Of a stretch of DNA of 64,000 nucleotides, positions 22,379-33,217 are shown piece by piece (the stretch's first letter is position 1; the number at the start of each line of letters is the position of its first letter). The stretch spans positions 2,046,001-2,110,000 of the forward strand of contig JARWMV010000233.1 in NCBI GenBank assembly GCA_030998015.1, given 5' to 3'. A model generated the notes under the pieces. It was not told where the DNA came from and did no database searches. It was given only the letters and a program-made list of their open reading frames with translations. The translations under genes and the position numbers were made by a program. This stretch comes from Ceratorhiza oryzae-sativae (taxonomy: Eukaryota; Basidiomycota; Agaricomycetes; Cantharellales; Ceratobasidiaceae).

Positions 22379-23747
22379 AGACCCTGAGTTGATCTCCCTT
22401 CCATCAATTACTTGTAGTTTTTTTGGTGTTTTTAGGGAGACAGTAGGGATACGATATTGTTTATTGTGGTTTCAGAAATGGTTTTCTGCATGACCAAACC
22501 TTTTTCGAAAAGTGGCCACAGGATCAAATTGAGCCTGGAAAGACTCAGTTGTATATAATCAGCTAGCAACTTTCATACAAAGGTAAGTACATTGTTGGAA
22601 CCACGGGCTTGGGGCACATGTAACAGGATACAGTGTTTATGATAATATACAAGAATGAGAATGGACCCACCTGGCAGTGCATTGGTGGTTTCAGCTGCAG
22701 GAGGGAAAAAGAGAGTGGAGGAATGATGTGAGCGTACTATTAGAGCACTGCGCAATGTGTGTGTAAAAAGAATGAAGGCAAACAAAGCTGAATTGACTGA
22801 GATATCATCCAACAAAAACAGGGGCTGGCCCCCTGAAAAGCGATAGCCTATTTTGGGTGTTTTACCCTATATGCTGCTTTGAAAGCTTGATAAATTGGCC
22901 ATTTCAATGGTCTGGGCTATGGAATAACTTTTTGCTGATGTTATTCATGTAAACGTTAGGTCGAAAATCTGCCTGTGGCCCCATCTTACTGTTTTTCTCG
23001 TGCTCATTAATTCTGCTTGAAGTGAGCACTGATATACTGCCACAAGCTTTTTCATGAGCTACTGAAATATTTGACTAAGTCTGAGGCTACTGGCTCTGGT
23101 AAAAGATCTGAAATAGGCTGTTGCTTTTCAGGGGGCCAGCCCCTGTTTTCATTGGATGATATCTCAGTCAATTCAGCTTCATTTGCCTTCATTCTTTTTA
23201 CACACACATTGTGCAGCACTCTAATAGTACGCTTGCATCATTCCTCCACTCTCTTTTTCCCTCCCGCAGCCGAAACCACCAATGCACTGCCAGGTGGGTC
23301 CATTCTCATTCTTGTATATTATCATAAATGCTGTATCCTGTTACATGCGCCCCAAGCCTGTGGTTCTGACAATGTACTTACCTTTGTATGAAAGTTGCTA
23401 GCTGATTATATACAACTGAGTCTTTCCAGGCTTGATTTGATCCTGCAGCCACTTTTCGAAAAAGGTTTGGTCATGTGGAAAACTGTTTCTGAAACCACAA
23501 TAATGAGGTCTTCATGTATAAATACTGATGTGGCCCCTGAATCAATCATGGCCCATCCATTGAATTTTTTCATATTATATGCAGACTTGTGTTCAGGGGT
23601 TGTGCACAGTGGGAATGCATGAAAGAAAAACTGAAGTTGTGATTGGTTTCCTAATGACATACATTCCATTTCCATATTTTTATTTTCATTCTGTGCATTT
23701 TGTAACATAGCGCCCAAGACTGCCCCCCTGGCACAGTTTGAGCTCAT
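22379..23747 (-). pseudogene. Retroelement protease split by an insertion
   Basis: The aspartic protease active site WAMIDSGATSVFIHEDLI lies at about 23500-23565. The rest of the domain resumes on the other side of the foldback element at about 22460 as YRIPTVSLKTPKKLQVIDG, followed by LVLGMSWL, the second conserved protease block, at about 22260-22285. Removing the inserted element and one copy of its TA target brings the two halves together, with one base missing in a short A run. The normal product would process Gag-Pol. Confidence 0.75.
22464..23500. mobile_element. TA-flanked foldback (long inverted repeat) element, 1,037 bp
   Basis: Two arms of about 390 bp (22464-22854 and 23111-23500) are inverted copies with roughly 90 percent identity, separated by a spacer of about 255 bp. 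The outer ends are TTGTGGTTTCAG at the left and CTGAAACCACAA at the right, and both are flanked by TA (22462-22463 and 23501-23502). Long terminal inverted repeats with a TA target duplication are the pattern of a non-autonomous Tc1/mariner-type foldback or MITE element. It carries no transposase. A frame through the arms (SLDDISVNSA ... ETTNALPGGS) is open on both copies but resembles nothing I know. The insertion disrupted the retroelement protease. Confidence 0.85.
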
Positions 23748-25135
23748 TCTTTTACTGACTCATCGTTGGTTGTTTCTACATCCTCCACAACTGCTTCATA
23801 ACCTGACATCTTGGCTGAAGGGCACTTGGCAGTGATATGACCACGTCCTCCACAGTTATAGCAGGTATTCGTTCCTTTCCCTTTTCCTGCACTATCCAGG
23901 TCCATTGCATCTGGATCCTTTGCCTTGGGGGCCACTGGTGGGTGATTGTCCTTCTTTATGTCCTTGAAGGATTCTTGGACATTGGAGTTGCTACCATCAT
24001 AACGGACAGTGGGGACCATGAAACCCCTGGCATTGGGCCCGATGGCTACAATTTGGCCCTTTACTGCCCTGCCATCCTTGATTTTGTATATTTGTTCCCC
24101 ACTCTTGAATTTTTCCTTTGGGGGGCCACTTTGGGGGGCTGTCAATGCTTTACTGGATGTGGTGTTGTTGCTGCTAGACTTGCCACCTCCATGAGACATC
24201 CTTTTGCTACCAAATGAGATAAGGTGGCAGTCGATTTCCAGGGCCTGCTGTGTGAGCTGGGCAAATGTCTTTGTGTGGGGATCATAATTTTGGGCTACCA
24301 TGCTGTCTGTTACATCAGACGACAAACCATCATAGAACTGATCATGCATAGCTGCATCGTTGTAGTTGAGCCCAGTCAAGTATAGGTTGAACAGAGTGAG
24401 ATAGTCTTGGACCATCTTGGATTGTTTCAGTTTCTGCCATTTATTGCGGTTATTTTCAGTACAGTTCAAGTCCCCATATCAGGTGGTGAATTCCTGCCAA
24501 AACAGGTTGGCATCATGAAGCCACAGGATTGCAGTTCCAGGGTTTAAGATTTCAAATTCTTCGTAGGAGTTGACCCATTCAGCTGCAGACCCTTCAAGAT
24601 AAGAGGTGATAAAGGTGACCACTTGATCAGCCAAATGCCCACTCATGTTTGTATTGATGTATCGGGCACATGTGATTCTAAATGAGATGGCATCTTCATG
24701 TTTTGTGCCATCAAATTTTTGAGGGGCGGCCATCTTAACTTTTGCAGTTGACCCACTAGAGGGAGTGGATGCTGCTGGTTGTGGTTGGGTTGCACTGGAG
24801 GAAGGTAGTACTTGAGCAGCACCTGAGCCACCCATGGAGGTGTTGATTTGCACTTCAATGCATGTGATAGTGGTTTGGAGAATTGCTAACATCCCAACTA
24901 GGTTGTTGACATTGGTGGCCAGTCCAGCCACATCAGTGTCTATCTTTGTCTGATTTGTGGTAAGTTTTGCCTCAAGTGAATCCATGTAGGTTTTATTATT
25001 GTGTTCGACATCTCTGATATCATTTTGGAGATTGTTGGTTTGCTCTTGTAGTTCGTCCATTGATTGAAGCATATAAATGACCTTGTCTCCATCAGACATA
25101 TTTGCCCAAGCAGGGGCAGGGGTTGGTGATGCCAT
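23744..25135 (-). pseudogene. Retroelement Gag with CCHC zinc knuckle
   Basis: Starts at ATG 25135 (MASPTPAPAWANMSDGD). It has an N-terminal coiled-coil-like stretch (MDELQEQTNNLQNDIRD), a capsid-like part (FDGTKHEDAISFRI, VVTFITSYLEGSAAEWVNSY), and after a TGA at 24479-24481 continues in the same frame: NRNKWQKLKQSKMVQDYLTL and YNDAAMHDQFYDGL. The C-terminal zinc knuckle CYNCGGRGHITAKC (CX2CX4HX4C) lies at about 23818-23860. The TGA stands where Arg is plausible (EFTT-stop-YGDLN). The protease follows in a different frame. Confidence 0.8.
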
Positions 25136-26054
25136 TTCAGAGGGAACTTAAGTAGATTCTAAGAATGGCAAAGACGGTAAGGAAGTACAGGGAATTGGGA
25201 GTTGTTTTGGTAATAGAGGATTTCTGTCCCCCACACAAGTCTATAAATTTCAAAGTTCTTGATCCCTCCAAATCTCAACCACGTATTGTCCAAATCCCAA
25301 CTTTTTGTGTCTTGGCAGTGATACGGGGGTTCCACCCACTTCAGTTTAGTTTGATCCCAGAGGAGTGCCTCCTTGGGGAAGATTGGTTTGGGCTGCTGGA
25401 AGGGGTGCTTCTTCCTGAATTGGCAAGCCTGTGCCACTTAGAAAAGTAGGGTGAGGGAGGTCTGACGGTGTTGAGAAGACAGGGAAGGCATACTCATGGG
25501 GTGCAGAGGTTTCTCAGACTAGTGCTTCTAGTCTGAGATGGTCTTGGAGGAGGGATAGATAGTCCTCCTGATGTTTGTGCAAGCACTCAGTTAGGTGTGC
25601 GCAGCAGGCCTCAGCTTTGTGGAGTCTTTCACAAGTCTCTTTGTACTTATTTCAGTAGTAATGATACCTGTCTTGGAAGTTTTCAATGGTATTTAACAGG
25701 TGACAAAGGAGTTGTTGGCCAAGGTTTTCCAGCTTATAGCTGGTTATGAGGAATGGTGTAGTAGTATAGGAATTTGTCCTTCTTAGGACAATAAGGGCAG
25801 CGCACTGGGAAGGTGGCTCCATTTGTTTGATGGCAAATTTTGCACTCAGGGGCACCTGGCTTGGTAACAAAGGCTTGTTGGGCTTGTCCAACTTTCTGGG
25901 GGCAGACTTTGACAATTATTACACAATTAAAATCGATGTGCCCAGCCTGTTTGAGGATGTCTTCAACTGAGTTGAGGGTGAAGCAGTGGATGGATAGGTG
26001 TCCAAACCACCCACACAGATGGCAGCGCTGGTCTTCTGTAAAGGTTTGTGCCAC
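25136..26054 (-). pseudogene. Decayed frame upstream of gag with a second zinc knuckle
   Basis: From ATG 26054 the frame reads MAQTFTEDQRCHLCGWFGHL, giving a CX2CX4HX4C knuckle (CHLCGWFGHLSIHC), then a second cysteine cluster (CKICHQTNG ... CPYC). After a break, coding-like sequence continues (YKETCERLHKAEACCAHLTE, DYLSLLQDHLRLEALV) with several stops up to gag. It may be an extra ORF of this element, the 5' part of a longer Gag, or part of a different element. The 5' LTR should lie here but could not be found. Confidence 0.45.
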
Positions 26055-28757
26055 TGAGGGCCATGCGTTCCATCAGAGACATACTTGAGCAAGAGTAAGA
26101 TAAAACAAGAAGAATAGACCCTTTCCCAAGTCTATTGGAGTAGGAAGGTGACCTCTGTTGCTCAACTACTTAAGGGCAATGAGCAACCCCACCTCTTGTT
26201 GATGAAAAAGATTAGAGAACCAAAGCTTGTTACAACATGTGAGGGACCCAACCCTTGGTCAGTGAGCAGCCGTGTCTGTGAAGACTGATAGTGCTTCAAC
26301 TGATATAGGTATGCAAGGTTTCACAGAGGCATGTATAGGGCAACAATGTCTTGTGGCTGTGGATAGGTGGAGTGGGATTGGGGAAGGCAACAGGGAGTTA
26401 TCTTGAGACAACACATCAGAGTGAGGGATAAAGCAGCACAGGGTAAAGTCAGAGGGGCATATATGTGTACAAAAGAAAATTTGGAATCATATTGGCAAGC
26501 ACAACAGAGCTGTAGATGTAACATGTCAAAGGTTCAGCACTCAATGACACATGCAGAAAATTCAATCAAATGGCCTCTCGTTTTGTTTCATGTTTAACTC
26601 CACCATTTCTTATGCGTTTAGCTTCGTATTATATTAGTTTTGTAGCCAGGAGGCAGGACTTCCTGGCGCATGTATTTACATCATGTTTCGTGGGCTGGTA
26701 CACAAGTTATGACTTCATCTTGCCATCCGTTCTATTTGATCTAATTTGCCGGTTACTGTACCAACCTTGGTTGTGATAAAATTGGCTCGAAACACGTTTT
26801 GTATCGACAGCTAAACAGGGAAGGCTCATAGACGTGTCCTGTCAGGTTGAAATCACAACCATAATTCATACAGAGCGAAGTTTCAACAGGCACAAGCAAT
26901 TCCCAACCCGAAACTACGATCAAACAGGTTCTAGAGATGGGAGAGAGAAACATAGGCGCGCAAGAGGCTCAATGTCACGACCGTTGGCGCTCGATGTGCC
27001 ATGGTTCAGTGACTGGAGCCGAACGCGTGAGGGCAGGCTTGTCCCGGCGCTTTCTCCTCGCCCAGCCATGTCATTCCACAATTCCTTGACGCTCCTGGGT
27101 TTTGTTTGAACACCACCTGTCAATATAGCCCGCTCCGGCGTGGCGTCCCGAGCGTGTCCCGTCCTTATGCACCCACTACATCTCGCCAACCACATCCCCC
27201 GACTCCGCTCTGGTGGTCAGTCTCGCTGACCAAGCGATCTAAGTGAACCCCACGATCTCCATCAGCCTGGATATTTGCTCGTGTTGTCGTGTTGAGGTCG
27301 GGCGGGGCTATAGAACGAGCTATGGGTCACATTGAGGGAGCGCAAATATCGCGTGTGATTACCAGTGCAGATCGGCGTCTCGCAGGGATAAACACGTTCG
27401 CCTTTGTAGATATCCAAATCGAAACATATCTGAGCGCAATCCAGAATGCGACGAGAGGCTGTGTAGGAGTAGTGAGACAGATCTGCACTCTAATGTTGAA
27501 TGCGTGGGGGGCGGCGAGTAGTGAGACATCGTAAGGGTGACTATCCAGTGCCCCAATTGTAGCGGCGAACAAGAAATGGCGATGACGGGTCTCGCCTTGA
27601 GTCTATCGAGCGGAGAAAGCCAGAGTGTTCAGCGGGAGCAGCAAGGGGCAAGGTAATATCATCTCGGGCTCGGGTCGCAGTCAAAGGCAGAGTGGAGTGA
27701 AGAAAGAGAGAAGGATCAGGAAGGGTGTGAACACAGATGAGTGATAGTTCACTGGTCAGGTCAGCTCTGGGACGAGGCAAGCACTGGCAAAGACATGGCC
27801 TATTGGGGCGTGGCCTAACCAAGCGTATGGTGACGATCATGATGGTTCAGCCTGCCTTGGATGTCCTAGATGTGCCGGTGGCCACCATGTGAACGAACGC
27901 CCAGTTGATCTATCAGATAGCGCAACGATCCCTCGCTGCAATGACTGGGTTTGTAATAGCGTGAGCGATCGGAGAATGAAGAGGTAGGCGTTTCCTGCCT
28001 GCCTGAACAAAAGCGCTTCCACGACATCAGCCTTGTGATCGCCTACACACAAACGAGACGAGGACCAGGGTATGTGTCGAGAGCTTGATGCCACCCTGCT
28101 AGGACCGAATCACGACGTCCAGTCCATTCGCTGCGCCCTCGTCACGTTGGCTTAGGTTTAGTGCGGGATTCGCACACGCTTAGGAGGGAAACCTGGCAGT
28201 TTGCAAGGTACAAGTCTGTATCTGAGGATAGCCGCAGAACAGAGGTGCTGGGCATGCAAGCGGCTGGTGTGGTGGTCGCCCCAGATGGACACCCCCCCAG
28301 CTTCGGTACGGACCCTGAGGCATCATGACATCATCACCCACGATTTCTGCAAAATGAATGCCCAGCTCAAATGTCCCAGCCGTTGCGGCGTATCCGCCCG
28401 TCTTCAGCCATCCATGTCGGCGCCACCCGCTGGCGAACGCATTCCATTCTTGTTACGCATTGTCAGCAGCCCACTCGAACAACGGCACAAGTCTCGGTGC
28501 TGTGCCCAACGCGAACCTTTGCTAGGACTATTGGTGTCTCGTCGCACGGAATATTTTGGTTTCTTGTTGGCGCTTCTTTTGTTACTTCATTCCACAATGC
28601 TATTGGACAGCATTGCTACAGTACTTCTCGGAGACTCTCCAATCATGGAGGAAAAACTGACTCGATTTTTTAACTTCCATACGGCATTCCCAGAGCAAGT
28701 CAACAGGCATATGTCGTCGGCTAGAGTACAAATACAAACCCGAACCCATACACTTGA
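26055..28757. other. 2.7-kb stretch between the transposon island and NLR copy 2
   Basis: TE-like AT-rich sequence continues to about 26560, then composition returns to that of the gene space. Long frames at 27541-28094 (-) and 28201-28908 (+) have no recognisable domain, start context or splice logic. No gene can be supported. Confidence 0.45.
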
Positions 28758-31700
28758 TCAATCGGAACTGTTCTCTAGGTGGCTGATCTCTTGTGCTAGT
28801 AGTTGGGACTCGGAACCGCGACTTTCGCCCATCGATTTATACGTGTCCAACAACCAGCTCATGGCCAACAGCGTATGTGGATGCCTGGTACCAAGCACGC
28901 GTTTCTGACCACCTACCACTCTTTTCAGTACCACTTCTGCTTTGTCGTATCAACCTTGTTTCCAGTATACGGTTGCCAGGTTCATCATGGCCGTCAGCGT
29001 GGATGGATGCTCTTCGCCGTCCCTCCGCTTCATAGTCTCGATCGCCTGCTCATACAGCGCCTCTGCCTCCGCATATCGACCTGTGGCCCAGTATGTGCTT
29101 GCTAATTGGTTCACCGCGAACAGCGTGCTAGGATGCTCGCCCCCAAGCCTGCGTTTCCTCACTTCCAGCACATGCTCCTGCATCGACTCTGCCTCATCGT
29201 ATCGACCCTGACGGCGGTATGTATATGCGAGTTCTGCCATCGAAGAGAGGGTTCCAGGATGCTCGCCGCCCCGCACTCGCTTTTCTGCATTGATCACTCG
29301 GAGCAGCAACGGCTCCGCTTCTCCGTATCGATCCTGTGCATTGTACGTGAGCGCAAGATCGTGCATACTGGTGAGTGTGGCGATGTGCTCGTCGCCATGG
29401 ACGCGTTTGCATACTTGCATGGTCTGTAGCTGCAGGGACTCTGCATCGGTGTATCGACCGAGGCCAAAGTATGTCTGTGCGAGGTCTTGCATCGATCGGA
29501 GTGTCTCGCTGTGCTCGGCTCCTGACAGTCGTTCGCTGACTTGCACCAGCCTCTCTTGTAGCGTCAGCGCCTCCTCGTACCTTCCCTGTTGCCGGTATGA
29601 ATTTGCCAGGTTGTTGATGGTTGTCAATGTCCGTTCATCCTCCTCTCCAAACGCTTCAAGTTCGCCGTCTAGCACTATCCGTTCCATCTTTTCCTTCCGC
29701 TTCCACTTTCCAGCGTGGTAGTACACTCTGAAAATCGCAATGCGCCGTTTGCGGATGGATCTGGGTGCCGCTCAAGCAGTCTGCTGACATGTACCTCTAC
29801 CGCTCGCTTGTATGCCAGACTTTCCAAGCTATCTTCGTAGTCAATCGAGACCGCAAGAAGTAGCGCAGTGTGTCCCAATGCTACTTCGTAGGGTGGCTGA
29901 TCGCCGTACTGCCCAGTCATGCACCAGTACATGTAAGCTATACGCTCCACTCGCTCGATCGAAGCTGACCAGCGAGTACGAAGGAGCTCGGTCATGGTAT
30001 CCAGGAACGAGCTCGGCTTCCACACTCCAGCCGAGTCAAGGTATGCCTGCAGGCGCTCTACAAGCCCAGCTTGAACGTTCGCCTCGGCTTCGGTGAATGG
30101 TATCTCGGGCACATAATCATGAAGTCTACTGGCAGCCCTCTGGAAGATGTCCTCGATGATACCGCTGTGATGCATGAACGCCATCAGGTGCAGCATCTGC
30201 TGTGCACGGGGACTGAGCAGCATGTAGCTCATGTGCCACGTGGTGTACACACTCTTCCGGTAGTCCCTATCTTGACTGGTAGTTTGTTTGACTTTTCCAG
30301 TGTCTCCTGGCGATGCTGGTTGAACATGTCTAGATACCGAGGGATGGTGCACTTGGAGCATAGAATATATGCGCCTGCCTGCACAATCGCCAGCGCCAGG
30401 TAGCCGAGGTTCTACCATTCAGAGATCTTCAGCCTCTTTCGATGATAGAGCCGAATTGCAACATACCTCAAGTAGAGCCATAGCCGCCTCGTGCTCGCCT
30501 CCGCTCAGCTCAGCTCTCTTGATTTTTGCTGTCTTCATGAGTAGTTCCATTGCTTCTTCCTCCTCCATAGTGGTGATTTGACAGTCTGCGTCCTGGCCCT
30601 GTGCGAGGATTGAATACTGTTCGATGCGAGTGGTGATCAGTATGCTACCGGTATTTCCTGTAGGAAAGTAGTGCTGGACATCGACTTTGGGGTCGTCCGC
30701 ATTGTCAATGACCATGAGCCACCTCTCGCGCTGGTTGCCCAGCCACTTGATTGCGCTCTCGTGAGTATCGCCGATCTGTTTCTCCTTTGCAAATCCTGCA
30801 AGCGTCGCCATGGCCGTCTCGTGAGACGTAGCGTCGACAAAAATGATATCGGTCCAAATTTCCCGGGTTTGTTCGACTGTCTTGAGTGCCAGCTGAGTCT
30901 TGCCGGCGCCACCTAATCCATAGAGGACGGACACACAACGTCGGCTATCCCCCTGTGATATGCACGCCACTATCTTGTCGATCTGTCCTGACGGCCGGTG
31001 AATAATAGCGTCGGCGCAGGACATGTATATGCCCCAACGATTGGCGGGCTCGATATAGTTTGTATCGCTCCGTCTATCTCGAAAGGACTCGTAAGCTGGA
31101 ATGATAAGAGTAGTCTGGGGCAATGCTTACCTATGCACCGAGCTTCTAATGCCGCGCTCTTCTTCTTGACCGCATCTATAGCCTGATCCACCCTTGCGTT
31201 GACTCTTGCCGCACGCATATACGCTTGTGCATTGGCCGACACTAGATCTAGCTTTTCCCACTCATCACCTTCCACGCGTTGCATCCCTTGGTCGACGCTG
31301 AATCGGAAGTACACCCCTGGCATCGGAAACCGTGTATCCATCTCGTCTGCCACCCTCTCGGCATCTAATGCTATCCTCTTTGTCAACTCTAGTACACCTC
31401 TCGGAACCAGCCCACCAAGTGAAATCCCCCCGAAAGTCGAATGGTGTCCGGATGTCCAGCTCCTATGCACAAGACGCTCGAAACATGCCGATCGGGCATC
31501 AGCGCTTTCACTTCTGCAAGCACATGAGCCGTTGGGTTGTTACATCCGAGCCCTCCGTCAACAAACAACTGCCGAAGGTTCTCGTGTCCCAGTGCGATCG
31601 GCTTGAACATCTCGGGATGGGCCATCGTCGCGCTCAGAACTTGCCAGATAGCGCAGTCTGGCATTTGGTTGGCAACGCCTTGGTACGAGCGAAACACACA

Positions 31701-32323
31701 TGGCTTTCCCGCGTTCATGTTGTGCGCTGACATGGCGAATATCATCCTAACAATGAAGGTGCATAAGTCTCGTTTTCTGGTTCATTGATTTGAACTCACG
31801 TTCTGCACCTGTCTCCCGTCTCGCTTGTATCCATTATGGGTGTGTTCTCATTTCCAGTCACATCCCTCACGATTCGCTTCAGAACGTCTTGGAGCCGTGT
31901 CGTCTTGTATATCGTCTTCCCAAAGAGCTTCTTCTCAGAGAACACCTCGGCCAGTTTCACATAGTGATCGATGGCAGCTTTCACTGTTATTCCCAACCGT
32001 CCCACCAGACATGCTATAACACTTTAAACAAATAACATGTCAAGATGCGAAAGCAAGACAGCAGACGCCGACTCACGCTCCTGTTCCCGTCCCGGCCACG
32101 ATATCAAAGTGGTCCCTTACCATGGGCTGCTCTTGCATACCGCTTGATACTTGAAACCTACTCATGATCTCATTTAAGATTAGAGCGACGAGAGACCTCT
32201 GGCGCCGCCCCCCTCTATTGCAGCCGCCGTTAGAATGGTTGGCGCCAAATACACCCCAGACTCGTCGAACTGACCAAGCACGAGTATGTTGATTCCATTT
32301 GCTACTTCTCGCCTGTCGGACAT
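28758..32323 (-). pseudogene. Patatin-NB-ARC-TPR (NLR-type) gene, copy 2, probably broken
   Basis: Same exon plan as copy 1, from ATG 32323 (MSDRREVANGINILVL), a GTCAGT...AATAG intron, then EGGGARGLSSL. The nucleophile elbow reads GTGTG (about 32079-32094), Gly replacing Ser, while VDGGLGCNNP keeps the Asp motif. NB-ARC: Walker A GLGGAGKT (about 30897-30921), LMVIDNAD, GSILITTR. Seven TPRs follow. A TGA at 28950-28952 stands in the last repeat where its six sister repeats have Arg; the frame then continues (YDKAEVVLKRVVGGQK) to a natural TGA at 28758. Single-base shifts are inferred at about 32182, 31426-31431, 30985, 30265-30267 and 29740. If the shifts are consensus errors, only the CGA-to-TGA change truncates the product, by about 60 residues. 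Confidence 0.8.
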
Positions 32324-33217
32324 TTCAACAGTGATAGGTAAGTGAAGATACGAGCCAGCCGAGTGGTGGAAGGGCTGAAGGTGGAGGCAAGCGCTAACAC
32401 GATGCCTACACGCACAGGATGAGATAATCATGAGTTTGGTCTTGTATATGCCGAAATCGCCGCTGTGAAGTTTATCCCGTTATTTGGTCAAGCAGGGGAT
32501 ATATTTTGGTACACAACCTACTGTAATGGTCTAGCTTTATGTTTTGAGCGGCTGAAGTTTATGTTCTCAAGACTTCGTTATGGCATCCCATTAGGTGCGC
32601 AAGCAGGTTGCAAATACGCGCGATGCTCCTTACGGTATCGATTAGCATCCTTACAGGAAGGATTGGTCTGTCACTATTCAGCCTAACCCGTACTAAGGGT
32701 ATCAACACGCGCGAGCGCTCGATCCGCCAATCTATTTATACAGCCGGACCCCTCATTAGTGAACACTACTGATAAGCCAATCCTGGACATGCGACCTCAA
32801 ACCCTGCTAATTGCTTCATGTAACCAAGGACTTGAGCCAGTCATGCTTTTTTTTTCGAAATTTTGTGGTTGTAGAGAAAACGCCTTATCAGTGGGATTTT
32901 TTTTTTTTTGTATCTAGTTTATTCTGTCCGCTCAGCCCGCGGCTATGTAATACAGTTACAGCAGTTTGTGGTATAGGAGACCGCTTTCTACTCCGCCCCA
33001 TCGCCAGCCCCTGAAGTGGGATCTTATCGGTTCACTAATGAGGCGTCCGACCATGACCGGCCGACCACGCCACACGGCTACCAGCCAATTAGAATTAATC
33101 AGCGCGCGGCGGTCGCCACAAACAACAGATCAATGTGAAACTGAGCGGACAGCCACCCGCCCACCTGTTTTGCTCAAAAGGCACACCTCCCTCGAGATAT
33201 AGCTAGTGCATCCAAAT
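32324..33217. other. Intergenic region
   Basis: Lies between divergently transcribed NLR copy 2 and the hydrolase gene. It holds T-rich tracts at about 32848 and 32899, and no coding-quality frame. Promoters of both neighbours presumably lie here; no specific site could be assigned. Confidence 0.5.

Larger units (their letters stand above)
18665..26054 (-). mobile_element. Chromodomain Ty3/gypsy LTR retrotransposon (decayed)
   Basis: A minus-strand element with the order gag - protease - RT - RNase H - integrase - chromodomain - polypurine tract - LTR, the Ty3/gypsy order. The chromodomain places it among chromoviruses. It is dead: in-frame TGA codons interrupt gag (24479-24481), RNase H (20853-20855 and 20844-20846) and the chromodomain (19359-19361), the RT active-site motif is YMDN, and a foldback element splits the protease. 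The right boundary is uncertain; an upstream zinc-knuckle frame extends to 26054 and TE-like composition to about 26560. No 5' LTR or primer-binding site was found. Confidence 0.85.

Noticed and set aside
26220..26560. Candidate 5' LTR of the Ty3/gypsy element
   Set aside because: The sequence does not resemble the 527-bp LTR at 18665-19191 and lacks matching TGTCA/TGACA ends; only chance short matches.
28201..28908. Plus-strand frame of 235 codons
   Set aside because: Its right part overlaps the 3' end of NLR copy 2 in antisense and the left part has no domain or splice support.
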